Source: Eupeodes corollae | Taxonomy: Eukaryota; Arthropoda; Insecta; Diptera; Syrphidae | Reading direction: 5' to 3' | Assembly: GCF_945859685.1 (NCBI RefSeq) | Contig: NC_079148.1 | Coordinates: forward strand, 91,703,007 to 91,767,006 | DNA: 64,000 bases | Part shown: in pieces, positions 33,201-45,600 of the stretch | Numbering within the stretch: the first letter of the stretch is position 1 | How the letters are laid out: each line of letters begins with the position of its first letter | Notes under the pieces: model-generated | What the model was told of the DNA's origin: nothing | What the model saw: only the letters and a program-made list of their open reading frames with translations | The model's database searches: none | Made by a program: the position numbers and the translations under genes

Positions 33201-33960
33201 TGGTAATAGGCAAAAACAAATAATTTTTTAAAATTTTCAAAGTTTTGAAAAATACGTTTTTTAGCGAATTTACTTGCTAATTGAGAATCCGACTTCAAAT
33301 TTTAAGTCTGCACAAATTTTAAAAATACCCGTTTTCAACATTATTATTATATATTTTAATATATTTCAAAAACTTGACATAATAGAATTGTTTGAATGAC
33401 TTCTTGTTCAACTATGTTTAAATTGACAAAATCTTTTACAAAACTTTCCCATACCCAATTAAGACTGATACATTCTTTAACCGCAGAGAACAATTTTTAA
33501 AATGTTAATTTTTTGGCAGATAAACATTAATTGAGATACCATTTTGAAATAATATTTGTTGAACAAACAAATTATAGAAAGATAAATTATAAAATGAAAT
33601 CAATTTCAATAAAATTATATCTCAAGGTCTCTCCTTACGATAACGTCCAAAATATGCAGTCTCCCAGTAACACTTGTGCTATTGTTTACGTGTGGCACTT
33701 TATTTATATATGTATGATATACTTTTAGTCTCAGTAACAAACATTAAAATAGTATATTTTTGAATATTTGATCTTTCTCTAAGGGCCAAGTATTGGTTTT
33801 GTATTAAATCGTTATTTTTCTGGATAAAATTAGGAAAATGTTAATAGTTTGTCAAGCTAATGTGACACTCAAAAAATGTGAAAGAAGTAATAATTCTAAA
33901 ACTATTTAAGATAATTCAGATCGGAGAGAAAAATTGTTATTTAAATTACTTTTAAATGTT
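30300..33960. other. Intergenic DNA, no gene seen
   Basis: AT-rich with no coding region. The only item of note is a tRNA-like promoter block on the minus strand near 31374-31450: an A-box-like GTAGCGTAATAAAAGCG and a B-box-like GGGATCGAGTC about 45 bp apart. It does not fold into a full cloverleaf by eye and is likely a SINE or tRNA relic. Confidence 0.45.
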
Positions 33961-33968
33961 TATTATAA

Positions 33969-34405
33969 AAGCAAATAAACTTGGTTTAATCAGGAATTCA
34001 TTAGGTATTTGTATATCGAAAAATGTTAGCTTTTTGGAACGCTACATCGAAAAATGACATTCATTTTCATTCATTCATCATTCTTATTTGTCGTTTCTAT
34101 CTTATGGCACGTATTCCGTTAGTCGTTTTTGTAAGTCGTCGAAAGATTTGCTAAAGTCTATTAAGAAAATACACCAACAAATAAGACGTTTTCGATTGTT
34201 TTTAATTTTATTTTTAAATTCTCTTGGATTACCGTTATAAGATGAATAATAATGGCAAAAATTGAAGAAATTTAGAAGTTTGTAACAAAAAAATTATTTT
34301 TTTGTCGAGTTCTTTTTTCTGGTTCTGACAGCTTCATTCTAATCCAGAGCAGGTACAGTTTTAACTGGAGGAGGTTTAACATATTGTTGAGTATTTTACT
34401 TAAGG
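33969..34405. repeat. Direct repeat X, copy 1
   Basis: This block shares long stretches with 36688-37115: AAATAAACTTGGTTTAATCA, TTTGTCGTTTCTATCTTATG, GAAAATACACCAACAA, ATAATGGCAAAAATTGAAG and GGTTCTGACAGCTTCATTC. The two are about 85-90 percent alike by eye and non-coding. Copy 1 lies just outside the left arm of the long inverted-repeat element and copy 2 inside it. Confidence 0.8.
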
Positions 34406-35734
34406 TAGTGATAAAAATAGATTGAAGTCGTTTCCAAGTCCTTTCTGGTAGCTTCCTTCCCCAAAAAACCTAAGGCTTTCAGCTAGCTTCAGATAGAATG
34501 TTACTGAGGAAGATTACTTTTGATCAAACTTAGTTTACACTTGAAGACTTCTTTGTTCAGATGAAAGTACATTTTAAATCTAACTAAGAAACTAAAAAAG
34601 AGGCTGGGATGCGAACCACACTGTTAAATTTCTATCCCGTCTGTCGATTTGTCTTGCCTTAAACTTTGTAGGCTTGGGCTAAAAAAGCTTTAAAATTACC
34701 AACAATATTTTTAATATAAAGAAATAGTTTAGTTTGAAAATCTGGTTTTGTAAAATAGATTTCTAGTCAATAAAAATTGTTTACCAATTTAAGTAGCATT
34801 TCTTAAATTTTTACAAATTGGTTGAATGAAATTAATTTGAGAGAAGAAAACATTTTTAACTTTTGAAAAGCTATTTGAGTCGAAAGTAAATTTTTACCAA
34901 GTTTAAGTACTGTTTTTTTTTGTTTTTATTCTTTGTAAGAAAACCGTCAATTCAATTTTTTTTTAAAAATTTTTCACATGTTGAAAACAACATTTCATTA
35001 TTTCAATTTTTTTAAAAAGATATTTGAGTCGAAAATCATTTTTTACCAACTTTTGTTAATTCTTTTTTTAGGTTTTTAATTTGTTTTATAAAATACTGTC
35101 AATTTGATTTTTTTCAAAAATTATATCAGATGTCAAAAACATTATTCTTCGATGCACAAAATTGTTTTGGAGATGAAATCATATTTTAGTCGTAAAATTT
35201 TCGAGGTGACAAACGTTTTTTTCAGTTTTTTTTATTTATAAAAAAACCGTTAATTGGATTTTTTTCCAAAAATATACTGGTTTGGTATTACATTAGAATA
35301 TATTATATAAAATTTAATTCAAGTTTTTAGCGTTATTGGTTCGTGAAATATTTAGGGTTCACCTTTTTTTAAACTGCTATGGTAAAAAAAACACCCACGC
35401 AATTTTCTTGAGAACCCTTTTTGCATCTTTCTGCCTTATTATCTGCACAACAAAATGTATTTGTAGTCGATTTCTCTTCTGTTTCTTCAGCTATGGACGA
35501 CGAAAAAAAGTCGCGAACGTACGGACGTACGAACGTACGTACACACGCACGCACAGACATCTTTTATTTCGACTCTATTGACCTTGAAACGCCGAGAAAT
35601 ATCAAATTTTTCAATTTGACAAATCGGACCCATTACAATAATTTCCTATGGGAAGTTGTGAGATATTAAACAATTGTTTAAATAATTCCTAAAGGGGTCA
35701 AGGAAGGCCTTTTCAAAACATATTTAAATTGCTG

Positions 35735-38215
35735 GCATTTTGGACCTTTACAAAAATTCGTTATAATTTTTGTCCCGCTTCTCGGTTCAATATTTTTCAT
35801 AAACTACTCCATTGTGCCTTCACATAGTAACTAAATATATTGCGTAGATTAAAATAAAATTATAAATTTACACTGGTCGACAAGGTTTACCAATGGGTTT
35901 TGGCGGCCTCAATTCAAATTTGACTTTAAAATTATTCTATCACGTCAGTTTTTTGAGATATCACTTTTTAAAATTCGAAACATTTTTTTGAGGCTATATA
36001 AATTTTTGAATTAGCTCTTTCAATAAAATCCGTAATGGTTTTCCAAATCTATTATACTTTTCTTCAACATTCAATTGAAATATTTTTATTATTTCATATG
36101 ATATTCGAAAAAACTGCGAAACTTCTGACATTTCACCTGTCTTATACAAATGGTTTTAAACTAAGTTTGGTTCTTGTAATTGAGTCTGTTGTCTAAACAA
36201 TTCTGTTGTAATAAATAAAGTTGAAAACGGATATTTTCAATGCCTCAGCAAATAGTTCTTTAAATTCGAAATCAACACCTAAAATTAAGTCCAAAACGTA
36301 TTTTCCAAAACTATTAAAGCATAATATTCAAGTTTTCCTGAAACTTCATAAAGATTGAAATAAAGACTTATACTACATTTTTTTAATTGTATCTCAAAGG
36401 AAAAGATGTGTACTTTTCAAAATCATAATACAAATTATTGTTAAGTGATACTTTGAGTTTTAACTTATGCTTAAAACCCTAGTTTTTGGTTGTTATTAGC
36501 ATTTTTAAAGGGGCATATTGTAAAAACCTAATGTGATGGTGGGTATATAATTTTGTATACAAAATTCTTTCGTTTTTGCCAAAGAAAGAAAAAATTAAAT
36601 TGTGGACCAGTGTTAGAAATACCATAAACTATGGTTACTTAAATCTTTTTTGAGTGTCCAAATTTAAAATTTAATATCAATATTTAGAAACAAATAAACT
36701 TGGTTTAATCATGAAATCGAAAAAATGTTAACAAAGCGAATTTGAAAATTCTACAGGCGTTCAGTTCTAATTTGTCGTTTCTATCTTATGGCACGTATTT
36801 CGTTAGTAGTTTTCATAACAAAAACGTTTGCATTTACACCAATTTATGTCGTCGAAAGATTTGCTAACGTCTATTAAGAAAATACACCAACAATTAAGAC
36901 GTTTTTGCTTGTTTTTAATTTTATTTTTAAATTCTCTAGGTTTACCTTTATTGGATGAAAAATAATGGCAAAAATTGAAGAAATTTAGAAGTTTGTAACA
37001 AAAAATTATTTTTTTGGTTGAGTTCTTTTTTCTGGTTCTGACAGCTTCATTCTAATCCAGAGCGGTCACAGTTTTAACTCGAGGATGTTTAACATTTTTT
37101 TGAGTATTTTATCAATCGTTTAACGGAATTCCCCTCTGGTATTTTTAACCTTAACAAAAATTCATTATAATTTTTGTCGCTCTTCCTGTTCAATATTTTT
37201 CAAAAACTATTCCATTTTTATAAAAAGTGTCAACCTTAAAGTAGCGCCTTCACATACTAATTAAATACATTGCGTAGATTTAAATCAAATTAAAAAGTTA
37301 AGTTTCAATTATTCAAATTCTTTATAATTACACTAGTCGACAAGGTTTACCAAAGAATTTGGGAGTCCTCAATTTAAATTCGACTTCAAAATTAATGTAT
37401 CACGTCAGTTTTTTGATATAGGTATCACTAATTAAAATTCGTTAAAACTACACATATTGAATACTTTTTAAAGCTATATACATTTTTATAGTTTTCCAAA
37501 TTTCCCTTTTCTTCAATATTCAATTGAAATATTGATATTATTTCATATGTTATTCGAAGAAAATTCAAAAGTTGTTAGAATTCACCTGTCTTATACAAAT
37601 CTAAAGAAACCGTAAACCATTTTTGCTTGAATGGCTTTCAACAGAAACTGTCAAATTCGTTCGAAAAAAAGTTTTGTTCTTGTAACGAGTTTTTTTTTTT
37701 AAATTTTGCTGCAATAAATAAAGTTGAAAACTTAAGTTTGTTAAAGTTTGGATTCAAATTCAACACTTAAAATTAAGTCCAAAACGAATTTTCCAAAACT
37801 ATTAAAGCATAATATTCAATTTTTTCTCCAAACTTCAAAAAGATTGAAATAAATACTCATTCCCGACAAGAATTTCCAGAAACTAAGTAAGATAATAAAA
37901 TTTTGTAATTGTATCTAAAAGAGAAAGAAACTATTCATAATCATCATACAAATTATTGTCAAGAGATAGTTTAAGTTTTAACCATGGATTAAAACCCTAG
38001 TTTTTGGTTGTTTTAAGCATTTTTAATTTTTTATTTTAAAATCCTAATTTGATAGGAACATTTAAAGTTGAGTTTCGAATTCTTTTGTTTGTGCAATAAT
38101 TTTGTCAACCACTGTTAGACATTCCATAAACAATAAACATCGGTTACTTAAATCTTTTTTAAGTGTCAATAATTTAAAAATTAATATCAATAAATACTTA
38201 TTAAGAAACATATAA
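35735..38215. repeat. Two ~1.4-kb direct units in the core
   Basis: Unit 1 begins near 35735 and unit 2 near 37135. Shared blocks stay in the same order, ending with GGTTACTTAAATCTTTTTT near 36634 and 38141. Repeat X copy 2 lies between the two. Substitutions and indels are frequent, so the duplication is old. Confidence 0.65.
36688..37115. repeat. Direct repeat X, copy 2
   Basis: Second copy of the block at 33969-34405, with an extra ~40-bp piece around ACAAAAACGTTTGCATTTAC. It sits in the core of the long-inverted-repeat element. Confidence 0.75.
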
Positions 38216-39249
38216 TTTTTAACTTCCCATAGGAAGTTATTATACTGGGTCCGATTTGTCAAATTGAAAATTTTGACATTCTTTGACGTTTCAAGGTCCC
38301 TAGAGTAGAAATAAAAGATATTTAGAAAGATGTCTGTGCGTGCGTGTGTACGTAAGTTCGTACGTCCGTAGGTTCGCGACGTTTTTTTCGTCGTTTATAG
38401 CTTAAGAACGAGAAGAGATATCGACTTCAAATAAGTTTTGTTAAACAGATAATAAGACAGAATGATGCAAAAAGGGCTCTCAATAAAATTGCGTGGGTTG
38501 TTTTTTTTTACCATATGAATCTAAAAAAAAGGTGAAAATATTGGTTAACCCTTAATATGTTACGAACCAAAAACGCTAGAGACTTGAATTAAATTTTATA
38601 TAATATATTGTAACGTGATACCAAACAAGTATATTTCTTGAAAAAATCCATTTAACTGTATTTTTTAGCTATATAAAAAAAAACTGAAAAAAATGTTGTC
38701 ACCGCGAACATTTAACGAAAACAAAACTATTTTATCTCCAATCTCCATGAAAAATAAAGTTTTTTTTTTATAAAAAAATAAAAACCTAAAAAAACATTAC
38801 TCAAAGTTGGTAAAAATTGAATTTCGACTCAAATATCTCTTCAAAGATTTGAGATTATGGCTTTCAACTAATTGTATCTTTTAAGAAATATCATTTCTTA
38901 CATTTCGAAAAATTTTGAGAAAAAATAGAATTGGTTTTTTATTTGTTTTAAACTACTTTGATCTTTTTAAATATATTTTAAAACATCTAATTGACAGGTT
39001 TTTTACAAAAAATAAAAACTTAACAAAAAAACAATACTAAAACTTGGTAAAAATTTACTTGCGACTCAAATAGCTTTTGAAAAATTAAAAATATTGTCTT
39101 CAAACTTTTTTAATTTCACAGATAATAATAATAATTCAACTAACAACTTTTTTAACCCAACACGAAAACCTACACAATTTTAAGCAAGACAAATAGACAG
39201 ACGGAATGGGAAGTTATCAGTGTGCGTCGCATACCAGCCTCTTTTTTTA

Positions 39250-39609
39250 AATTATATTTAGAAAAAACAAATGATTCAATTTTTACTAATGTGTTTATAA
39301 GTGATACAATTGTACCAAAGGAGACAGCACTGCATGGAATTCGATAAAATTTGATTAGAAATATCTTCTGGTCTTATTTGTGAGCGCGTGAGAGAGAAAA
39401 TTTTGTGAGGGTTGGAAGAACTTGGAGCGTTAAACGTGCAGTGTTTTTTAACTGACATCGCATTCCTAATTGAAGTGTGTTTTAAAAGTAAGGGTGATGT
39501 CTATTCTGCTCTAAAAGAACGAGAACCAGTGCAGTCCCAAATTTTAACCCAACAACATCGTTTGAATAAATTTAATTTTTCCATTTATTGTTTAACATAT
39601 CAAATTAAT
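39250..39609 (+). promoter_or_regulatory. Gabat upstream region and likely 5' UTR
   Basis: This ~360-bp stretch between the transposon tip and the Gabat ATG must hold the promoter unless transcription starts within the element. A GTGAGCGCGTGAGAGAG block at about 39380-39396 is GC-richer than its surroundings. No convincing TATA box stands out. Confidence 0.35.
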
Positions 39610-39664
39610 ATGAATTTAAGTAAAGCTGTGAGGCATCTACCCAATAAATATTGTTTTTTCAATG
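39610..39664 (+). CDS. Gabat: Gabat exon 1 (presequence)
   Basis: ATG at 39610 gives MNLSKAVRHLPNKYCFFN plus the first base of a Gly codon. The donor is GTTGTG, a weak but valid GT. It is the first in-frame ATG after a long upstream open stretch that lacks one. The resulting 64-bp intron restores the frame into exon 2. The sequence is basic and amphipathic as expected for mitochondrial import. An alternative upstream exon cannot be ruled out. Confidence 0.7.
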
Positions 39665-42600
39665 GTTGTGAATTATATAAAATAAGAAAAAGAAATATAA
39701 AACTTTAATGTTATTTACTTTGCTATAGGTTTTAATCATATCGTGAATTTATCAACAAAATGTGAACCTACAGCCCCAAAAGTTAATACTGACCAAATCC
39801 CAGGTCCAAAATCTTTGAAATTACTTAAAGAACTAAGTCAATTACAGGTAAGTTCATTAGTTACTAAAAAAAGTGAACTTTGTCTTTAAAATCTATAAAT
39901 TTATTGATATAAAAGGTTTAAAAAATGCTGCAAGGGCTAACTGTGTAGAGCATCTTCGAAATGCTATCCATAAAATAATAATATGTTATGTACCTACTTA
40001 AAATATGGGTACCTAGACCAATTTAAAACAATTTACGAGTTAGACTGTTATGCAACCGTTCAATTGATAACAATAAATATGTACATACAATGTGCAATTT
40101 TTATCATACACTGATGATGAGACTGAGGCTTTATAGTTGAGTCTCGAATAAAAGGTGAATGGGAACATACAATTGGTTTAATCGATATTCGCATTGCTCT
40201 TACGGAAATGAAAGACTTTTTTAAAGGTACTCTCGCCGGGATGTACGAGTATGTAACTGTGACCATCAGCGGAGAGTTTGCTTTTTCTTTTTATGTTGTT
40301 ACATTAAATTTTTGTGCACTAATCAATTATGTTGATAAAATATGCAAATGGGATAGGAGCATCATTTTTCTTTCTTTGACTTTAATTTGTCTGTTGTTAA
40401 GTTTCAATTAAGGTTAATTTTGAGACACCAGATTTAAGATAGTTAAACAACGAGCTGAATATTTCGAAGTTCTTACTTTATAGTTACCTATTGTTAGGAT
40501 TTCCTTTATTTATAAATTGTTCACTATGTACCTACATTATGTATTACATACAACAAAAACACGATGATGAATCCTAGCAGGGGACATGCTCATTATGACA
40601 CCTCTCTCATTTAGCTGCAACATAGGATGGAAAACAATTGTGTTGATTCCAGAACCTAATTTTAATAGAATTGAAATTGGTAAAAGTAAAAAAAAATATA
40701 AAACACAATAAAAATTATCCATTTTATAAAAGAAGAAAATAAATTAATGTATTTATTTTTTAACTAAACAATTACTGTGAATAAAAATGCACCTGAGATA
40801 AAAACCAAAAAGTCAAAGATTATACAATTTTTCTCCCGAAAACTATTCAAGTCATGGAAAACAACTGCACGTTTATTTTCAATAGTAGACTTGCGGTAGG
40901 CTTCGTCTTAATTTACAATCAGTCCAACATAAGGCCTAAGTCTAGGGCATAAGTACAATAGTGAAAACTCAAGAAAAGACGAAACGGAACTGAAGTCAAA
41001 AGTACCTGTTGATCAGCGTTACCATTTTTCAAAAAAAAGTGGAAGTAGATTTGAGGAAAAAATCGAGGTAGATTGAGAAAAATTGAAGCAAGGACGGATC
41101 TAGATTTTTAATCAGGGAGGGTCACGCACTTAACATGCATAAAGACGAGTTTTTACTTACCGCTAAAAAATGTTCTTTAAAGAAGGCTACACATTTCAAG
41201 GGCTAAAGTGACAACTATAGTTATTAAATTATTTTAGAACGCTATTGTCCAGCAAGGTATAGTCTAACTATTTAATTAATTAGACTTTCTCCATATAAAA
41301 GCATTTCAAGATTCTAATAGTTTTCTGAATATGCCATATTTAAGAGCGAAACGCAATACTTTAGAGCGTTTTTATTGCTTTCATGGAGAAATGTACAAAA
41401 TTGTTTTGAAACTTTGCTTTCTTTCAAAAAAAAAATTTCTTTTTTGTTGCCATTTATATTAATGCGAAAAACGCTACAAAAATTCAAAAACCCAGAAAAT
41501 GAGAAAGAATCTGATATCAAGAATTTTCTGTTTTTTTTTTTGACGTAGTTTTTTCGGACTCAATTTTCGGGTGTCTAATGTAGATAGATTGGAGCTGATA
41601 ATTCATATTAAAGGAGTCAACAAAACTTTAAAATTGTAGAGAGACAAATGTTCTTGAATTTAAGGAAACAAGTGCATTTAAGTACATAATTTCTTTGAAT
41701 ATAAAATAAAAACAAACTAAGGTAAACAAATAGCTGGAAAGAAACTTTTGTGTGGCAGTCACAAATTACACGTTTCAGAAGCTCTTTTCACTTCAGTTCT
41801 CAAGAGATTCAAAGCTTTTATATTAATAGATATGAAACGTGCATTGTGTTTTACAAATGGCCATTAGTTTAACAAAAGTGTTACTATTGCTATTATTGGG
41901 ACATTTATATTCTTGAAAATCGTGTTTAAATCTCAGTTCTAGAATATCTAAAGAAAATTCCCTTCAAAATGTAGATTTCTTTAATTGCCTATGCAATAGG
42001 GGCCAGGACAGACAGACAGACGGATGGAATGGGGGACCCACTTTTTTTTTACTTTTCTAACATCGTAATGTCATATTTGATTCGAATTTTTGAAACGCTC
42101 GCAATGCTTGCCATATACAGTTTCTATGTGTCTCAAGTAAAAATCACTTCATTGTTCACAATTTATGTGCATACAAAAATAAGATGGAATTGAAGGCTAG
42201 CTTCAGGAATTTGAAGGGAATTTATTAAAAAAAATTGAAGATCGCTTATTCAAGCTTTCTTCTTAATAACCTGAATCCTTGCTCTTATTCTTGGAAACAA
42301 ATTGTATGAAAATAATTTAAAGCATTACTCAAGTTACAAAAATATTGAATGTTTTTGAAAACAAACCACTTTTTGGTCAATGTCTTTAAATTACCAACAA
42401 ATCTTTACTTACACAACTTAACTGCATAAGCTTTATGGTACATATGACCCCACCTGGAATTTGATGAATTTGTGCAAATTTTTTGGAATAGGGCTGAGTA
42501 TCAGATTCATTTTATGTTCTTGGTCCAGCTCTCAGTCAAAAGTGGTACTTTTTGCAACAAAGTTTAGAAAGTAAAATACAATTTTTTGTTTTCATATACA

Positions 42601-45600
42601 AAAAATAAATAATTCAAAATATAATAGGGGTCATATCCATTGACTCAATACGATTAGTTTTGAATTGAAGAGAATTATTACAAAAATACAAATAAGTTGT
42701 ATCCCAGGGAGAGGGGTATTGACCCCTACGACTCCCCCATGCATTATTTGAATGAAAGAATTTAAAAAAAAAAAACTAGAATTATTAAATTCTCATATCA
42801 TATACAAATAATTCAATATGTTAATGTAACATTTCTTAAATTAATCGAAATCGCAAAGATTGGGCTCGTGGTGACTGGTGGTCAGATGAAATGACTTTAG
42901 GATGTTTTGATTGCAAAAAACGAGTTCTACATTTCTTGTATTGAATTCATAACACAATTTGAATACATAAACACTCATTTTGTTCTTTTGGACAGAGATA
43001 AACGGATACTTACTAGATCAAATTTTCAATTTATTTTAGAACTGCGTCAAGAAATGAGTCCGTTAAAGTGCTTAAGATCACAAGATCTCGTATGGCCTCT
43101 TCAATAAATAAAAAGGCCAGGAATCTTTTTTTTTTGCGCAAAGTTTGGACGTGATTGTAAAATGTTCATCATTTTTAAAGTGAATTTTAAAAAATTCAAT
43201 GTGTTTCAAGTAATGACATAGTTTTTAACTTGTCAAACGATGGACCTACTCAAGTAGTGGGCTATTTAAGATGAAATCTTAAATATTAGCAATTAGTGAC
43301 AACAAATCTAAATCCGGCTCTATCGGTAGCAGAAACACTTTCATTGAGAAAACATAACATAATAGTGCCCAACCTTTTTTCATATTTTATTATGGAGAGT
43401 AAATTTAAATTTTAATCAAACAAACGTAATATAAATAAGTATTGGCATTATGTGTCATAAAAAACTCAAGAAATATTTATCTCTATTTTTTTTTCTTATC
43501 AGCTATAGCATTTTAAATTTAAAGCTACAGGTGTTATGTTATAAAACAAAATAATTAATACTTATTTTTTTTATTACATAATTCTTTGTTTGCACTAACT
43601 TCAATTTATTTACAATAGTTTTATAGAGTTTTGGATTTGTAAACAAATTTGTAATCAATCTCTTAACAAAAATATTCGTTAGTTGATAAAATTAGGAATC
43701 AAAATTATCAGCATAGTATCTTGTTACGTTTTTAAAACTTGAGTAAGTAAATTAATTGGGGCATATTCATAGATGTTGTCTAAACTCTTGCTAAGTTGTT
43801 ATAAAGCTAGTCTAGATGGTAGGCTATTTATAAATAAATATAAACCTAAGTTTAGGACTAAACCCGTGGTTTAACTATACACATAGGAAAAGCTGAAAAA
43901 GTAAATTATATCAAATAAAGTTTATGTAAACTTGCTGTCCAGAAAAATGTCGATTGATATCGCAATTGAAGAAGATATAGAGAAGATATGAATATCTTAG
44001 AGGAGTTTACGTTATTTGGTGATCTACAACATATGCCACCAAGTATTAAGTAAGAATTAAGCGACAAGGATTTCTACTAATGATATCGTTTGGATAAGGA
44101 AACAGTCACATTTATTTTATATTATTATTATTTTATACATCCAATTTGAGGAATGACAGCCCAATATAATAATTTTGAAATTATAGCAGTATTTTTTTGA
44201 TTTGACCTGTCATTTGAAGTATAATTGTAGTAGAATACAACCTTTAACTGGGGTTTTACTAAACACATCTAGACAATTGACTATGAATGGTAGGTAGGTA
44301 GAAATGGAGATCTCAAGGCAACCTAGCCTGAGATCCAATTAGCGCTGTAGTGCGCCGTTTTGATACCAAAAACTCGTTTGACCTTTGATTGAAAGGGATA
44401 AATTTATAGAGAAGCTTCATAGCGATTATGTTAGAGCCATTTTGTCGCATTGAGTAAAAAGATTAGGTCTCTAATCTTTGTCTCAGATAGCTCATGAAGT
44501 TCTTGAAAGAATGCTTTTCCAAAGCATTTCATTCTGGTGTTTGCCAAAGCAGGACATTTGCAGAGGAAATGGATTATGGTTTCACTTTCTCTTTGGTCAC
44601 TACAGATACGGCAAAAGGTGTTGTAAGAGATACCCAACTTCTCTGCATGAACTCCTATAGGCCACTGTCCGGTACAAACCGCAACAATCCTGGCTATGTC
44701 TTGCCTTGGCCTGCACAGAAGATCGTTTGTACGGGTTTTGTTATAGGTGGGCCATATCTTCCCAGATATAATGCAGTTGGGTAAATTGCTCCACCTTCGG
44801 TTTGATTCAGTTTGGTAGATAGAAAAGATTTTACCCTTCATAGCACCAAGAGGAATGTTAACCATTTCCGCAAATGAGCTATGAATGGCCGATCCTTGCT
44901 GGCGAGCTCGTCAGCCCGTTCATACCACGATACCACTATGGCCCGGAACCCAGTTCAGGGTGACACCGAGGTTAAAATTCAGGCTCGCAAGCTCATCACG
45001 ACATTGCTGGACCAATTTAGATGAGGATATGGCCGAGTTAATGGCTTTGACAGCTGCCTGACTGTCTGTTAAGATAGCCGCATTTCGGTTTTGGTTTTGG
45101 TTTTGTTTAAGTATCTTACATGCCTCCCTTATTGTCAGCAGTTCAGCCTGAAAAACGCTAGCAAAGTCAGGAAGCCTAAAAGATTTGGCTACATTTAGGG
45201 ACTCAGAAAACACCCCAGAACCAACTCCGCACTCCATCTTTGAACCGTCAGTAAAGATGGTTGTGTCGAAACCTATCGACACGATGTCATCCTCCCAATC
45301 TTCTCTGGATGTGAAAATAACCTTAAAACCCTTACTAGGGCTCAAAGTAGGAGTGCAGTAGTCAGTGTCTACCGAGATAATATCTGAGGGAATTAATTTC
45401 GTTGTGTTGCTGTGACCATGAGGTTTTGACAACCAGCTGTTTGATTCCTTCAGCGCTGCAGGAAACTATGTATGTATTTAATAAAAATGCCGATTGGTAG
45501 AATATCCAAAATAACGTTTAAGGCGTCCTTTGGGCAAGTACGCATGGCCCCACGTGGTGCCCACGCAAGCTGTTCTCTGAACCTTCTTTAGCTTATCAAT

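Larger units (their letters stand above)
34593..39249. mobile_element. Long-inverted-repeat element, ~4.7 kb
   Basis: The left arm (34593-35664) and right arm (38217-39249) are inverted copies of about 1.0-1.07 kb. The outer tips read AAAGAGGCTGG, then ATGCG, then CACACTG. The inner edges read TTTGACAAATCGGACCCA and CCTATGGGAAGTT. Inside each arm is an unusual CG-rich run (35510-35555, and 38330-38375 inverted). The ~2.5-kb core contains two direct copies of a ~1.4-kb unit (35735 onward and 37135 onward), with shared blocks such as ATTTTTGTC, CTTCACATA, GTCGACAAGGTTTACCAA, TCACGTCAGTTTTTTGA and AACCCTAGTTTTTGGTTGTT. No transposase frame is visible. Related fragments occur at 6870-8400 and 62800-63140, so it is a dispersed family. 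The right tip is about 360 bp before the Gabat start codon. Confidence 0.75.

Noticed and set aside
35336..35669. Three overlapping frames with Arg/Thr/Tyr-rich runs
   Set aside because: They translate the CG-rich ACGTACG run of the left arm and are not protein genes.
39412..39609. Upstream extension of the Gabat first exon
   Set aside because: The frame is open but has no ATG before 39610, so it is probably 5' UTR.
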